A DNA stretch of 64,000 nucleotides from Nocardioides albus (GCF_014648255.1 NZ_BMQT01000001.1:248001-312000); one strand, 5' to 3'. Counted from the first letter of the stretch, positions 42,421-52,486 are shown. The notes: a model not told the origin generated them from the letters alone. Made by a program: numbers and translations.

Positions 42421-44163
42421 TCAGCGAGCGCGCCGCAGGACATCGCGGACGGCATCCGGCAGCCGACCCGCCCGACCTTCATCGAACGGGACCCAGGAGA
42501 CGCCCATCTGCAGGGCGTACAAGGCGACGGCCACAGCGATGATCGCCAGGCCGACGACGGCGACGACCCACCGCTGAGACGGCGAGGACGCCGCCCGGGC
42601 GACCGGGCCGAGGGTGTCGCGGACCCGCTGCGAGGCTAGCCAGGCGGCGGACATGAAGGTCATCGCCGCGGCATAGAGCACGGCAGTAGTCGGCGCACCG
42701 AAGGCCAGGCAGCCCACCGCGACGGCCACAGCGATCACCCCGGTCAACGCCGTCAGCACCGCCGTGCCGGGGATCGCGCGAACCAGGTCCCAGGGCGAAC
42801 GGATGAGCGCCCACATCCCGTCGTACCACTTGCGTCCACGGGCCTCGCGGCGCTTGGAGAGCTGGTCGGCGGCGAGCGACACGGCCCGCAGCAGCCAGAG
42901 CCCGGCGCAGAGCAGGGTGGCACCCAGGAACGGGTACGCAGCGACGACCCCGGCGAGGATCGCGGCGAGCGCGACCAGGACCAGGAAGTGCATCGGCCCC
43001 GGCCAGCGCTTCAGGTTGGCGTGCTTGCTGGGCGGGCTCCAGCCAGGCTCGGGTGACGGGGCCGGCGGCGGTGCCGACTGCGGGTCGAACCGGCGCACCA
43101 TCACGGGCTCGATCGCTGCCGCCGCGTCCGTCACCGCGTCCGTCACCGCGTCCGTCACCGCGTCCGTCACCGCGGTCGGCGGCACCTCCTCGGCCTCCGC
43201 CACCTCGGTCACGGCATCGTCTGCTGCGTCCGGATCGACGAGCGTCGGCCTCGGCTGCTCGACCGCTGTCGGCGCCATCGCCAACGGCAGCGTCACCGGC
43301 AGCACCTCCGTCACCGCGGCGGCATCACGCCCCGACCACGGCTCCTCGGGCTCCATCAGCCACTCCTGCAGCTCCTCGAGGCCCGGTCGGTCGGCGGGGT
43401 CGGTCGCCAGCGCGGCCGCCAGGACCTCCCGCATCGAACCCTCGATCCCGCCGAGATCGTGCTGGCCGCGGCGTACCCGGTCCAGGACGGCCATCGACGG
43501 CCCCGTCCCGAACGGCGGCCGGCCGAGCAGCGCATAGGACGTCGTGGCCGCCCACGAGTGCACGTCGCTGGCCGTCGTCGCCGGCACGCCTTCCAGGATC
43601 TCGGGCGCCAGGTAGCCCGGGGTGCCGACCAGCCACCCGGTCAGCGTGATCTTGGGATCGTCGGCGACCCGCGCCAGCCCGAAGTCGATGAGCACCGGCG
43701 TACGTCCCTCCATCACGACGTTGGAGGGTTTCACGTCGCGGTGGAGGACCCCGGCGTCATGACAGGCCGCGACACCGTCGGCGAGGCAGCGGGCCAGCCA
43801 GAACCGGTCCTCGCCGAGGATCGGTCCGTCGTCCTTGATCCGGTCGTACAGCGTCGGGCCGGGCACATAGCGGGTGGCGACGTAGGGCAGGTCCGCATAG
43901 GGGTCGGCATCGAGGATCTCGGCGATCCAGGGGCTGTGCACCTGCCGCAGCGACCGGACCTCGCGCTCCAGCCGGGCACGGGTCTCCTCGTCCCCCACGA
44001 CATGCGTACGCAGCACCTTCAGCGCCACCCGCTCGCCGGTCTCCTCGTGGCGGGCCAGATGGACCACGCCCATGCCGCCCTCACCGAGCTTGGTGAGGAG
44101 CTCGTAGTCGCCGACCCTCACCAGCCCGTCCGCGGATGCCCGCCCGGGGCGCAGGTCCGTCAC
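42421..44163 (-). CDS. membrane-anchored Ser/Thr protein kinase (PknB-like)
   Basis: A 580-residue Hanks-type kinase. Glycine loop KLGEGGMGVVHLA near residue 22, the ATP lysine in RVALKVLR, catalytic HRDVKPSNVVM near residue 128, DFGLARV near residue 150, and GTPGYLAPEIL near residue 168. A Thr/Ala/Val/Asp-rich linker with tandem DAVT repeats follows, then about four hydrophobic segments at the C-terminus in place of PASTA domains. GTG 44163 is chosen because TAGCCT lies 8 nt upstream; an in-frame ATG at 44205 lacks a promoter or ribosome site. Substrates are unknown. Confidence 0.88.
   Translation of the reverse strand: MTDLRPGRASADGLVRVGDYELLTKLGEGGMGVVHLARHEETGERVALKVLRTHVVGDEETRARLEREVRSLRQVHSPWIAEILDADPYADLPYVATRYVPGPTLYDRIKDDGPILGEDRFWLARCLADGVAACHDAGVLHRDVKPSNVVMEGRTPVLIDFGLARVADDPKITLTGWLVGTPGYLAPEILEGVPATTASDVHSWAATTSYALLGRPPFGTGPSMAVLDRVRRGQHDLGGIEGSMREVLAAALATDPADRPGLEELQEWLMEPEEPWSGRDAAAVTEVLPVTLPLAMAPTAVEQPRPTLVDPDAADDAVTEVAEAEEVPPTAVTDAVTDAVTDAVTDAAAAIEPVMVRRFDPQSAPPPAPSPEPGWSPPSKHANLKRWPGPMHFLVLVALAAILAGVVAAYPFLGATLLCAGLWLLRAVSLAADQLSKRREARGRKWYDGMWALIRSPWDLVRAIPGTAVLTALTGVIAVAVAVGCLAFGAPTTAVLYAAAMTFMSAAWLASQRVRDTLGPVARAASSPSQRWVVAVVGLAIIAVAVALYALQMGVSWVPFDEGRAGRLPDAVRDVLRRAR
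43122..43169. repeat. four tandem 12-bp repeats inside the kinase gene
   Basis: CCGCGTCCGTCA occurs four times in a row, encoding repeated TDAV in the linker between kinase domain and membrane segments. Copy number may vary between strains. Confidence 0.75.
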
Positions 44164-44170
44164 ACCTCTG

Positions 44171-44176
44171 AGGCTA
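44171..44176 (-). promoter_or_regulatory. -10 element for the kinase gene
   Basis: TAGCCT on the minus strand ends 7 nt before GTG 44163. Confidence 0.45.
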
Positions 44177-44216
44177 GACGAGCCCGACGCCCCCGGCGAG
44201 GACATACCCCGGAGGG

Positions 44217-46415
44217 TCAGTGATCGAGCTGCTCCCGCAGGCGTCCGAGCAGGTCGATGGCGGAGTCGGCGATCACGGTGCCCGGGAGGAAGACCGCGGC
44301 CGCGCCCATCTGCTCGAGCGTGGCCACGTCGTCGGGCGGGATGACCCCGCCGATGACGATCATGATGTCCGGGCGCCCCTGCTCCTCCAGCGCCGCCTTC
44401 AGCGCCGGGAGCAGCGTGAGGTGACCGGCAGCCAGCGACGAGACCCCGACGATGTGTACGTCGGCGTCGACCGCCTGCTGCGCGACCTCCTCGGGGGTGG
44501 AGAAGAGCGGGCCTACGTCGACGTCGAAGCCGAGGTCGGCGAAGGCCGAGACCACGACCTTCTGGCCGCGGTCATGGCCGTCCTGGCCCATCTTCGCGAC
44601 CAGGATCCGCGGGCGGCGACCCTCGGCCTCCTCGAACTCCTTGGTCGCCTTCAGCACCTCGGTGACCTTCGAGTCACCCGACGTCGTCGCCTCGTCCCGA
44701 TACACACCGGAGATGGTACGGATGACGGCCTGGTGCCGTCCCCATGCCTTCTCCATCGCGTCGGAGATCTCACCGACGGTCGCCTTGGCGCGGGCCGCGT
44801 CGACGGCCAGCTTGAGCAGGTTGCCGTCCAGATTTCCGGTCCCGCTCGGCTTGCTCGTCGAGCCGGCTGCGTTGGTGATGGCCTCCAAGGTGCGGCGTAC
44901 GTCCTCGTCGTCGCGCTCCGCACGCAGCCGCTCGAGCTTGGCGAGCTGCTGCTTGTAGACCTGGTCGTTGTCGACCTTGAGCACGTCGAGCGGGTCTTCG
45001 GACGGGAGCCGGAAGGTGTTGACGCCGATCAGCTTCTGGGCGCCGGAGTCGAGACGCGCCTGGGTGCGGGCGGCCGCCTCCTCGATGCGCATCTTCGGGA
45101 TGCCCTGCTCGATCGCCTTGGCCATCCCGCCGGCCGCCTCGGCCTCCTGGATGTGGGCCCAGGCGCGCTCGGCGAGATCATGCGTCAAACGCTCGACGTA
45201 GTAGGAGCCACCCCACGGGTCGATGATCTCGGTCGTCCCGGACTCCTGCTGCAGGAGCAGCTGGGTGTTGCGGGCGATCCGGGCCGAGAAGTCGGTCGGC
45301 AGCGCGATCGCTTCGTCCAACGCGTTCGTGTGCAGCGACTGGGTGTGGCCCTGGGTCGCAGCCATCGCCTCGATCGCGGTGCGGCCGACGTTGTTGAAGA
45401 CGTCCTGGGCGGTCAGCGACCAGCCGGAGGTCTGCGAGTGGGTCCGCAGGGACAGCGACTTGGGGTTCGTCGGGTCGAACTGCGAGACCAGACGCGACCA
45501 CAGCGCGCGGGCCGCGCGCATCTTGGCGACCTCCATGAAGAAGTTCATCCCGATCGCCCAGAAGAAGCTGAGCCGCGGCGCGAACGCGTCGACGTCGAGG
45601 CCCGCGGCCAGACCGGTCCGCAGGTATTCGACACCGTCGGCCAGCGTGTAGGCGAGCTCGAGATCGGCCGTCGCCCCGGCCTCCTGCATGTGGTAGCCGG
45701 AGATCGAGATCGAGTTGAACCGGGGCATCTTCGCGGCGGTGTAGGAGAAGATGTCGCCGATGATCCGCATCGACGCCGCCGGCGGGTAGATGTAGGTGTT
45801 GCGGACCATGAACTCCTTGAGGATGTCGTTCTGGATCGTCCCCGCGAGCTGCTCCGGCTTCACCCCCTGCTCCTCGGCCGCGGCGATGTAGAGCGCCAGC
45901 ACCGGCAGGACCGCGCCGTTCATCGTCATCGAGACGGACATCTCGTCGAGCGGGATGCCGTCGAACAGCGTCCTGGTGTCGTAGATGGAGTCGATCGCGA
46001 CGCCCGCCATGCCGACATCGCCCCGCACCCGCGGGTGGTCGGAGTCATAGCCGCGGTGGGTGGCCAGGTCGAAGGCGACGGAGAGCCCCTTCTGGCCGGC
46101 GGCCAGGTTGCGGCGGTAGAACGCGTTGGACTCCTCCGCGGTCGAGAACCCGGCGTATTGCCGGATCGTCCACGGCTGGGTCGTGTACATCGTCGGGTAG
46201 GGCCCGCGCAGGAACGGGCTCAGCCCCGGGAAGGTGTCGAGCGCGTCGAGACCCTCGAGGTCCGCCGGCCCGTACGCCGGCTGGATCTCGATGCCCTCGG
46301 GGCTCAGCCAAGGTTCGCCGCCGCTGATCGAGCCGCCGGAGCCGCTAGGCGGAGGCGTGTCGAGATCAACACGGTCGTTCAGCGAGAACCCCTTGAAGGA
46401 ATCAGGAATGCTCAT
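44217..46415 (-). CDS. mutB: methylmalonyl-CoA mutase large subunit
   Basis: A 732-residue adenosylcobalamin-dependent mutase, normal length. The TIM-barrel part includes [20 protein letters not shown] near residue 75 with the substrate-binding tyrosine, and [20 protein letters not shown]. The C-terminal B12 domain has the cobalamin-ligand motif in [20 protein letters not shown] (DxHxxG), then VSSLAAGH and [10 protein letters not shown]. It converts (R)-methylmalonyl-CoA to succinyl-CoA. The ATG at 46415 overlaps the stop of the small-subunit gene (ATGA). The same frame stays open far upstream without being coding. Confidence 0.96.
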   Translation of the reverse strand: MSIPDSFKGFSLNDRVDLDTPPPSGSGGSISGGEPWLSPEGIEIQPAYGPADLEGLDALDTFPGLSPFLRGPYPTMYTTQPWTIRQYAGFSTAEESNAFYRRNLAAGQKGLSVAFDLATHRGYDSDHPRVRGDVGMAGVAIDSIYDTRTLFDGIPLDEMSVSMTMNGAVLPVLALYIAAAEEQGVKPEQLAGTIQNDILKEFMVRNTYIYPPAASMRIIGDIFSYTAAKMPRFNSISISGYHMQEAGATADLELAYTLADGVEYLRTGLAAGLDVDAFAPRLSFFWAIGMNFFMEVAKMRAARALWSRLVSQFDPTNPKSLSLRTHSQTSGWSLTAQDVFNNVGRTAIEAMAATQGHTQSLHTNALDEAIALPTDFSARIARNTQLLLQQESGTTEIIDPWGGSYYVERLTHDLAERAWAHIQEAEAAGGMAKAIEQGIPKMRIEEAAARTQARLDSGAQKLIGVNTFRLPSEDPLDVLKVDNDQVYKQQLAKLERLRAERDDEDVRRTLEAITNAAGSTSKPSGTGNLDGNLLKLAVDAARAKATVGEISDAMEKAWGRHQAVIRTISGVYRDEATTSGDSKVTEVLKATKEFEEAEGRRPRILVAKMGQDGHDRGQKVVVSAFADLGFDVDVGPLFSTPEEVAQQAVDADVHIVGVSSLAAGHLTLLPALKAALEEQGRPDIMIVIGGVIPPDDVATLEQMGAAAVFLPGTVIADSAIDLLGRLREQLDH

Positions 46416-48199
46416 ACCAGCTTCTCCCTCGTAGCGGTCAGGAAGGCGAGTGCGTCGACGCCCATCGAGGCGGCGTCGTCCACCTCGGCGTCGACGGCGT
46501 CGGGCTTCCCGGCGATGATCACGTGCGTGGCACCCGCCTCGCGGAGGGCTGCGATCGCGTCTGCGCCCCATGCGGCGTAGGTCTTGTCCGACCCGGCCAG
46601 GCAGACGACGGCCGGTGCACCGGCCGAACGGTATTTCCCGGCCAGGTCCTCGGCATCGCTGGTCGCACCTGCGACCTCGACGCCGATGCCGCCGGCGGCG
46701 AGCAGGTTCGTTGCGAAGGTCGCCCGGGCGGTGTGCTGGGCGACGGTGCCGAGGGTCGCGAGGAAGACCGCGGCGGTGGCGGGATCGTCGCGCAGGGCCT
46801 CGAAGGACGCGCCGTAGCGCACCACCCGCTCGTTGAGCGGGTCCACCGGTCGCTCGGGGAGCGTCTCGGCGAGGTTGGGGAACTCGGTGAGCCCGGTGAT
46901 CCGACGCTTGCGGCGTGCGATCGCCTTCTCCCGCGCGGCCGAGACCGCGGCGATCCGGTCGCGGAAGGGCGAGAAGTCGTGGCCCCCGGTGGTGTGCCCG
47001 GTCCACTCGTCCTCGATCTGGACGAACGCGTCCCACCCGGCGGCGGCCATGTCGGCGGTCAGCTGCTCCACGGCGTACGCCCCACCAGCAGGGTCCGCGA
47101 CGGCTGCAACGTGCGACTCGTCGATCAGCAGGTGGGAAACGTTGCGGGCGATCCGGCGCCCGAACCCGTCCGGGACGCCGTTGGCGGAGTCGAAGGGCAG
47201 CACGGTCACCGCATCGGCCCCGCCGACACCCGCGGCAAAGGCCGCGACGGTGCCGCGCAGCATGTTCACGTAGGGGTCGTACTTCGACAGCATCGGCCGC
47301 GAGCTCACCGCGTGGATGCGCATCTCCACGCCCTCGGCACCGCACAGCTCGAGGACACGCGCCCACAGCTGCCGGGCGGCCCGCAGCTTGGCGATCGTCG
47401 GGAACTGCTCGTCGGTCGCCGCGTAGCGGAACTCGATGAGGCTCGCCGCCACAGCAGGCGAGAATCCGGCTTCGGTCAGCGCGCGCAGGTAGGCCACGCC
47501 GACCGCCATCGACCAGCCGAGCTCCTGCACGTCGGACGCGCCCAGATCGTGCGCGGCAGTGCCGTCGACCACGATCGCGCGCACGCCGATCCCCTGGGCC
47601 AGCCGAGCCAGATCGACCAGCTCGGCGAACGCCTCGTCGGGCGCCAGCGGCAGCTCGCGCAGCAGCGCACCCATCGGGTCGGCACCCAGGTTGGTCGCAG
47701 CGTGCAGCCCGGCACCGCGCTCGGCGATCAGCGCGAGCAGGTTCTGGGCGACCTTGACCGCACCGATCGGCGCGTCGAGCACGATCGGCGCCAGATCGAG
47801 GAGGACCTTGTCGAGCAGCACGTTCAGGTCGGTGGACTCGTCGGCGGCCACCCACAGCGAGGAGACCCCGCCGTCGAGGTCGACCAGAGCCGCCTCGTTG
47901 GCCACCTTGGCATCGACCCCGGAGAGCCCGGAGACGAGCGAACGGATGTCCCACGCGCCGGCGCGCGTCGGACGGACCGTGTCGGCGAAAGACGTGTCCG
48001 GCAGCCCGAGCGGGGCGATTCGGAGTCCGTCGAGCGAGGTGCGGGTCAGCTTGTCCCAGACGAGAGAGTCGGCGTCGTCGGATGTCAGCCGACCGCTCTT
48101 GCGGAGGACGGCAGCGGTCGCCGCCTCCCACTCTTCCTGCGAATGGGCGTCTGCCGGCTGGGCGAGGCGCAACGAGTCGTCGCGAACGGCGTCGTTCAT
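46412..48199 (-). CDS. mutA: methylmalonyl-CoA mutase small subunit
   Basis: A 595-residue partner of MutB. It has the mutase barrel blocks ([35 protein letters not shown]) and a C-terminal domain with [13 protein letters not shown], which lacks the DxHxxG cobalamin ligand, as expected for the non-catalytic subunit. It is required for heterodimer stability. ATG 48199 follows TAAGGT by 8 nt, so the mutA-mutB message is probably leaderless. It is divergent from a small membrane-protein gene. Confidence 0.93.
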   Translation of the reverse strand: MNDAVRDDSLRLAQPADAHSQEEWEAATAAVLRKSGRLTSDDADSLVWDKLTRTSLDGLRIAPLGLPDTSFADTVRPTRAGAWDIRSLVSGLSGVDAKVANEAALVDLDGGVSSLWVAADESTDLNVLLDKVLLDLAPIVLDAPIGAVKVAQNLLALIAERGAGLHAATNLGADPMGALLRELPLAPDEAFAELVDLARLAQGIGVRAIVVDGTAAHDLGASDVQELGWSMAVGVAYLRALTEAGFSPAVAASLIEFRYAATDEQFPTIAKLRAARQLWARVLELCGAEGVEMRIHAVSSRPMLSKYDPYVNMLRGTVAAFAAGVGGADAVTVLPFDSANGVPDGFGRRIARNVSHLLIDESHVAAVADPAGGAYAVEQLTADMAAAGWDAFVQIEDEWTGHTTGGHDFSPFRDRIAAVSAAREKAIARRKRRITGLTEFPNLAETLPERPVDPLNERVVRYGASFEALRDDPATAAVFLATLGTVAQHTARATFATNLLAAGGIGVEVAGATSDAEDLAGKYRSAGAPAVVCLAGSDKTYAAWGADAIAALREAGATHVIIAGKPDAVDAEVDDAASMGVDALAFLTATREKLV

Positions 48200-48206
48200 G
48201 GGTCGA

Positions 48207-48212
48207 ACCTTA
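48207..48212 (-). promoter_or_regulatory. -10 element for mutA-mutB
   Basis: TAAGGT on the minus strand ends 7 nt before ATG 48199. Confidence 0.5.
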
Positions 48213-48275
48213 GGCCGACGGAGTGGCGGTGACCACAAAGTGTGAGGTTTACAACCGCTAACTGAGACGCGGCAC

Positions 48276-48281
48276 TAGTTT
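48276..48281 (+). promoter_or_regulatory. -10 element for small membrane-protein gene
   Basis: TAGTTT ends 7 nt before GTG 48289. Confidence 0.4.
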
Positions 48282-48288
48282 GACCGCC

Positions 48289-48720
48289 GTGAAGGTACGC
48301 ACTCCCGGCGGGACGGTCTACCGCGTCTCCCGTCGCTGGGTCCCGTGGCAGCGGAAGTCACGTCGGCTGAGTCTCGACGGGCTCGAGCTCCCGATCAGCC
48401 CGCCGTCCGGCGACGATCCGATCAGCGCGATCCTGATGATTCTCTGGCTGGTCATCGCCATACCGATCATCGTCGTGGTCGTCGCGGTCATGCTGCTGAC
48501 CGGCATCGAGCTCGTCCTGCTGCTCGCCGTCCTCCCCTTCGCCATCGGCGCCCGGGTGGCCTTCGGCCGCCACTGGACCGTCGAGGTGCGCCGCGGCTTC
48601 ACCCCGATCCACGAAGAGCGTTCCGGTGGCTGGACCGCCAGCGGCGTACGCATCCAGGAGCTGGCGCGGGAGATCGAGTCGGGCAGCGTCCCCGCGGACA
48701 CCCTCACCAAGCAGTCCTAG
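48289..48720 (+). CDS. small membrane protein of unknown function
   Basis: A 143-residue protein with a basic N-terminus (RRWVPWQRKSRR), two adjoining hydrophobic segments (about residues 45-90), and a polar C-terminal domain. No enzymatic motif is recognised. GTG 48289 is chosen over TTG 48280 because the TAGTTT hexamer sits 8 nt upstream. Its stop overlaps the stop of the convergent DUF1707 gene (CTAG). Confidence 0.7.
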   Translation: MKVRTPGGTVYRVSRRWVPWQRKSRRLSLDGLELPISPPSGDDPISAILMILWLVIAIPIIVVVVAVMLLTGIELVLLLAVLPFAIGARVAFGRHWTVEVRRGFTPIHEERSGGWTASGVRIQELAREIESGSVPADTLTKQS

Positions 48721-49052
48721 GGCCAGGGGCGCAACAGCGGCAGGCCCGTGTAGACCAGCACCCACACGGGCCAGAAGAACCCCCTGCCGGCAAGGTGCCA
48801 GACCAGGACGGCGATCGCTCCGCAGATCAGGAAGACCAGCAGATCGCGTACGAGGCGGGGGCCCGCCCCACCGGGCGGAGCCGGATCCGCACCCAGGTCG
48901 TCGACCACCGCGGCGAGGTCGGCCGACCGAACCGCACCCCACACCGCCGCGGCACGCGACTCCAGCTCGGGCGCATCGAGCCGCCCAGCGGCGTACGCCT
49001 CGACGAGCCGAGCCCGCGCAGCCTCCCGCTCCAGGTCGCCGACCCTCGTCAC
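48717..49052 (-). CDS. DUF1707-type membrane protein
   Basis: A 111-residue protein. The N-terminal 50 residues (DLEREAARARLVEAYAAGRL followed by ELESRAAAV) are the DUF1707 SHOCT-like domain, found at the N-terminus of many actinobacterial membrane proteins. Two hydrophobic segments follow (LLVFLICGAIAVLVWHLAG; FFWPVWVLVYTGLPLL). Its GTG overlaps the stop of the sulfatase gene (GTGA), so it is translated with it. Function unknown. Confidence 0.78.
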   Translation of the reverse strand: MTRVGDLEREAARARLVEAYAAGRLDAPELESRAAAVWGAVRSADLAAVVDDLGADPAPPGGAGPRLVRDLLVFLICGAIAVLVWHLAGRGFFWPVWVLVYTGLPLLRPWP

Positions 49053-50593
49053 AGCCCCTCCAGGTCGAGGGCCCGCCCGGCCGCATACAGGTCCTTCGGG
49101 CAGGTCGACCCGGCACAGGTCTCGTAGCGATCGGCCAGGGCCGCGAGGGCCTTCACCGTCTCCGCGGACGCCGGATCCGCGGCGAGGTTGTGCTGTTCGT
49201 AGGGGTCCGAGGAGCGGTCGTAGACCTCGACCTGACCTGTGTGCAGGCGGGCGTAGGTCCAGGAGCCGACCCGGATCCCGGACCAGAGTCGGCGGCTGCC
49301 GTCGACGACCCGCCAGCCGCCGACCGGGATCGCGCGCACCTGCTCGGGCGCGCGCAGCCACGGCATGATGTCGATCCCGTCCGGCGTCCGCGGCGGCCGA
49401 GCCCCGGCCGCCGCCAGCAGCGTCACGGCCAGATCCGGATTGGTGACCGGTGTCCGCACCGTCCTGCCGCGCGGAACCCCCGGGCCGCTCATCAGCACCG
49501 GGATCCGCAGCGACTCGTCGTAGTGCCACAGCTTGCCGTTGAGGTTGTGGTAGCCGTTCGAGAAGCCGTTGTCGGAGGTGAAGACCACCAGAGTGCGCTT
49601 CAGCTCGCCGCGCTTCTTCAACCCGACCAGAAGCGAGGCGATGTTGCGGTCCAGGCTGCGATTGGCCTCGAGACGGCGTTGATAGGCGATCCGGAGGGCG
49701 TTCTTCTGGCGCGGGTCGAACTGCCCGCGCGCCGGCGACCCCTTCGCATAGCCGGAGGTGTCCTCGGGAAATAGGTTGGGCCGCGCCGGGATCTGCACGC
49801 CGTCGTGGTGGCCACGGTCCTGAGCATCGGGCACGGTCACCGACACCGCGGCGTCGGTGCCGGGGTAGATCTTCTTCGGGTCGTCGGGTCCCGAGGGCCC
49901 GCCGTGGTGCGGTGCCACGTAGTTGACCCAGGCGAACCAGGGCTTCCCCGACCGGCGCTCGGCCGCGATGCCGGCCTTCGCCTGCTCGGTGATGACGGTC
50001 GAGGAGTAGCCCTTCGACTTGATGATCTCGCCGTTGACGTTGAACTTCGGCGACCGGAAGTTGTAGGTCGACGGGTCCACGGTCGCGCGCCACTGGTCCC
50101 ACCCGGGCGGCACCTCGCCGCGGGTCGCACCCTCGCCGTAGCCGTTGAGGTACTTCCCCGCCAGGATCGTCGAATAGCCCGCATCCTTCAGCGAGGTGGC
50201 CACCGTCGAGGAGTCGTCGAAGGCCTGATAGCCGCCGTAGGGCCCCTCGATCGTGCGCGCACCGTGGTTGTGGGCGTACTGCCCCGTCAGCAACGAGGCC
50301 CGGGCCGGCACGCAGATCGGTGTCGGCGCGATCCCCTCGGCGAAGGAGACCCCGGCCCGCTCGACCAGCTTCCGCACCTGCGGCAGATGGTCCATGTCGA
50401 GAGAGGAGAGGTCGTCCACCGTGACCATCAGCAGGTTCGGCTTCTCCACAGGCCGCTCGAGACCAGGCGTACGCGTCGCGGCGGCTGCCACCGCGGCCGG
50501 CTCGTGCACCAGCCCGGTCACCGCGAGGGCGCTCATCGCAGCCGTCGCCACGGCGGCCCGCTTGCGGCGGGTGAACAGGTTGCCGAGCGACAT
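49049..50593 (-). CDS. secreted sulfatase (N-acetylglucosamine-6-sulfatase-like)
   Basis: A 514-residue alkaline-phosphatase-fold sulfatase. A signal peptide (TRRKRAAVATAAMSALAVTG) leads to KPNLLMVTVDDLSSLDMDHL, the first metal loop. PICVPARASLLTGQYAHNHG contains the CxPxR motif whose cysteine must be converted to formylglycine. VVFTSDNGFSNGYHN holds the later metal Asp-Asn pair. AGGAG lies 9 nt before ATG 50593. The next gene upstream is a close paralogue, so this is a tandem duplication. Sulfated glycan or glycosaminoglycan-like substrates are expected. No formylglycine-generating enzyme is in the window. Confidence 0.88.
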   Translation of the reverse strand: MSLGNLFTRRKRAAVATAAMSALAVTGLVHEPAAVAAAATRTPGLERPVEKPNLLMVTVDDLSSLDMDHLPQVRKLVERAGVSFAEGIAPTPICVPARASLLTGQYAHNHGARTIEGPYGGYQAFDDSSTVATSLKDAGYSTILAGKYLNGYGEGATRGEVPPGWDQWRATVDPSTYNFRSPKFNVNGEIIKSKGYSSTVITEQAKAGIAAERRSGKPWFAWVNYVAPHHGGPSGPDDPKKIYPGTDAAVSVTVPDAQDRGHHDGVQIPARPNLFPEDTSGYAKGSPARGQFDPRQKNALRIAYQRRLEANRSLDRNIASLLVGLKKRGELKRTLVVFTSDNGFSNGYHNLNGKLWHYDESLRIPVLMSGPGVPRGRTVRTPVTNPDLAVTLLAAAGARPPRTPDGIDIMPWLRAPEQVRAIPVGGWRVVDGSRRLWSGIRVGSWTYARLHTGQVEVYDRSSDPYEQHNLAADPASAETVKALAALADRYETCAGSTCPKDLYAAGRALDLEGL

Positions 50594-50648
50594 GACCAAA
50601 CACTCCTAAGTAATACGAGTTATTTAGTCTACTTTAACGCGGCGTCGA

Positions 50649-50711
50649 GGTAGTCCGGTAGCAAACTGCCTATTACTGACCAGTAAATGGGCAGTTTGCT
50701 ACCGGACTACC
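50649..50711. terminator. 22-bp perfect hairpin after the second sulfatase gene
   Basis: GGTAGTCCGGTAGCAAACTG continues for 2 more bases and pairs perfectly with 50690-50711. The 19-nt loop contains TTACTGACCAGTAAAT, almost the same loop as in the hairpin at 57290 although the stems are unrelated. It lies 16 nt after the stop of the sulfatase gene at 50727 and upstream of the other sulfatase gene, so it probably separates their transcription. Confidence 0.8.
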
Positions 50712-50726
50712 CCGACGTTGCGCGCC

Positions 50727-52352
50727 TCAGAGACCGGCGAGATCGAGCGGGCGGTCGGCTGCGTACATCTCCTTGGGGCAGCTGTCGCCGGAGCAGTCGC
50801 GATACTTGTCGGTCAACTCCGCGAGGCGCGAGACCGTCTCTTCGTGGGCCGGGTCGTCGGCGAGGTTGTTCATCTCGTAGGGGTCGGCCACCCGGTCGTA
50901 GAGCTCGACGCCACCGGTGCTGAGCTCGATATAGGTCCACCGACCCACGCGCACACCGGACCAGAGCCGGGAGGTGCCGTCAGAGGTCGGCCACGCCTCG
51001 ATCGGGATGACGCGGGCCTGCTCGGGCGCGCTCAGCCACGGGAGGATGTCGATGCCGTCGGGCTCGTGCGGGTCGTCGGCACCGGCAGCCGCGAGCAGCG
51101 TCGTGGCGATGTCGGGATTCGTGAGCGGCGTCGCCACAGCACGTCCCTTGGGCACACCGGGCCCGCTCATCAGCACCGGGATCCCGAGGCTCTCCTGGTA
51201 GTACCAGAGCTTGCCGTTGAAGTTGTGATAGCCGCTCGAGAAGCCGTTGTCGGAGGTGAAGACGACCAGCGTCCGGGCCAGCTCACCGCTCGCTTTCAAC
51301 CCCTCGAGGAGCGAGGCGATGTTGCGGTCCAGGCTGCGCGCCGACTCGATCCGTCGCTGGTAGGAGATCCGGTAGGCGTCCTTCTCGATCTGGGTCGGCC
51401 GCTTCCGCGACGGTGAGCCCTTGGGGAATTCCTGCCGGTCCTCCGGGAACAGGTTGGGCTGCGGCGGGATCGGCTTGTCGGCGTACACGTCCCGGTCCTG
51501 GGCGTCCGGGACCGGAACGCCGATCGCGCCCTTGGTGCCCCGGAAGCGCTGCTTGGGGTCGCCCTTCTGCGTCGGACCGCCGAGGTGGGGCGCGACGTAG
51601 TTGACCCACTGGAACCACGGCTTCGCCCGGCTATCGGTCTGGCCCTCGGTCTGGCCCTCGGTCTGGCCCTCGGTCTGGTTCGTCGATCGGGCAGCCCGCT
51701 TCTTCGCATCCTTCAGCGCGGCCTGCGCCTGCTGGGTGATGACCGTGGTCGAGTAGCCCTTCGGCTTGACGACGCGTCCGTTGACGTTGAACTTCGCACC
51801 CAGATAGTTGTAGGTCGACGGATCGATCGTCGCGCGCCACTCGTCCCACCCCGGAGGTACGTCGCGCCGGCTCTTGCCCACGCCGTACTCGTTCAGGTAC
51901 TTCCCGGTGAACAGCGTCGTGTAGCCCGCATCCTGCAGCGAGGTGGCCAGGGTCTCGGAGTCGTCGAAGGACGGGTAGCCACCCTCAGGACCGTGGATGG
52001 TGTGGGCGCCGTGGTTGTGGGCGTATTGCCCCGAGAGCAGGGAGGCTCGGGCCGGCACGCAGATCGGTGTCGGCGCGACCGCGTCCGAGAAGGTCACTCC
52101 GCTCTCGCCGACCAGCCGCTTGACACTCGGCAGATAGTCCATGTCCAAGGCCGAGAGGTCGTCGACCGTGATCATCAACAGGTTGGGCTTCTCCACCGGC
52201 ATCTCGAATGCCGGGGTCTCGCTCGCGGTCTGCTCGGCGGACGGCTCGGCGGACGGCTTCTGCGTCGGTGCCTCACCGCAGCCCGTCATCCCCACGATCC
52301 CCGCAACCGCGAGCGCCGCCGAGAATGTCCGGACCCGTCTGGATACCGCCAC
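50727..52352 (-). CDS. lipoprotein sulfatase, paralogue of the neighbouring sulfatase
   Basis: A 541-residue sulfatase with a lipobox-like GIVGMTGC (Cys near residue 25), so it is probably membrane-anchored, in contrast to its soluble paralogue. KPNLLMITVDDLSALDMDYL, PICVPARASLLSGQYAHNHG (CxPxR formylglycine site) and VVFTSDNGFSSGYHN match the sister protein closely. An insertion of Gln-Thr-Glu-Gly repeats near residues 225-240, from 12-bp tandem repeats, is absent from the sister. The start GTG at 52352 has no clear ribosome site. Confidence 0.88.
   Translation of the reverse strand: MAVSRRVRTFSAALAVAGIVGMTGCGEAPTQKPSAEPSAEQTASETPAFEMPVEKPNLLMITVDDLSALDMDYLPSVKRLVGESGVTFSDAVAPTPICVPARASLLSGQYAHNHGAHTIHGPEGGYPSFDDSETLATSLQDAGYTTLFTGKYLNEYGVGKSRRDVPPGWDEWRATIDPSTYNYLGAKFNVNGRVVKPKGYSTTVITQQAQAALKDAKKRAARSTNQTEGQTEGQTEGQTDSRAKPWFQWVNYVAPHLGGPTQKGDPKQRFRGTKGAIGVPVPDAQDRDVYADKPIPPQPNLFPEDRQEFPKGSPSRKRPTQIEKDAYRISYQRRIESARSLDRNIASLLEGLKASGELARTLVVFTSDNGFSSGYHNFNGKLWYYQESLGIPVLMSGPGVPKGRAVATPLTNPDIATTLLAAAGADDPHEPDGIDILPWLSAPEQARVIPIEAWPTSDGTSRLWSGVRVGRWTYIELSTGGVELYDRVADPYEMNNLADDPAHEETVSRLAELTDKYRDCSGDSCPKEMYAADRPLDLAGL
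51635..51682. repeat. 12-bp tandem repeats inside the sulfatase gene
   Basis: CGGTCTGGCCCT is repeated three times with a fourth diverged copy, encoding repeated QTEG in a surface insertion. Confidence 0.75.
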
Positions 52353-52486
52353 TGATTGTCCTCATCACCCTGGTCGTCGTCACTGGGCCCGCTGGCCGCG
52401 CGGAAAGCCTGCCACTACGCCGACGGTTCATCCCAGATCAACGCACCTGTCGCGCTCTCGCCACCCCGGAGCAGGACGCTGGTCGC

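Noticed and set aside
44217..48131. A single 1,304-codon minus-strand frame that could be read as a giant mutase fusion
   Set aside because: The part upstream of ATG 46415 is Arg/Gly-rich nonsense overlapping the real mutA frame; MutB has normal length from 46415.
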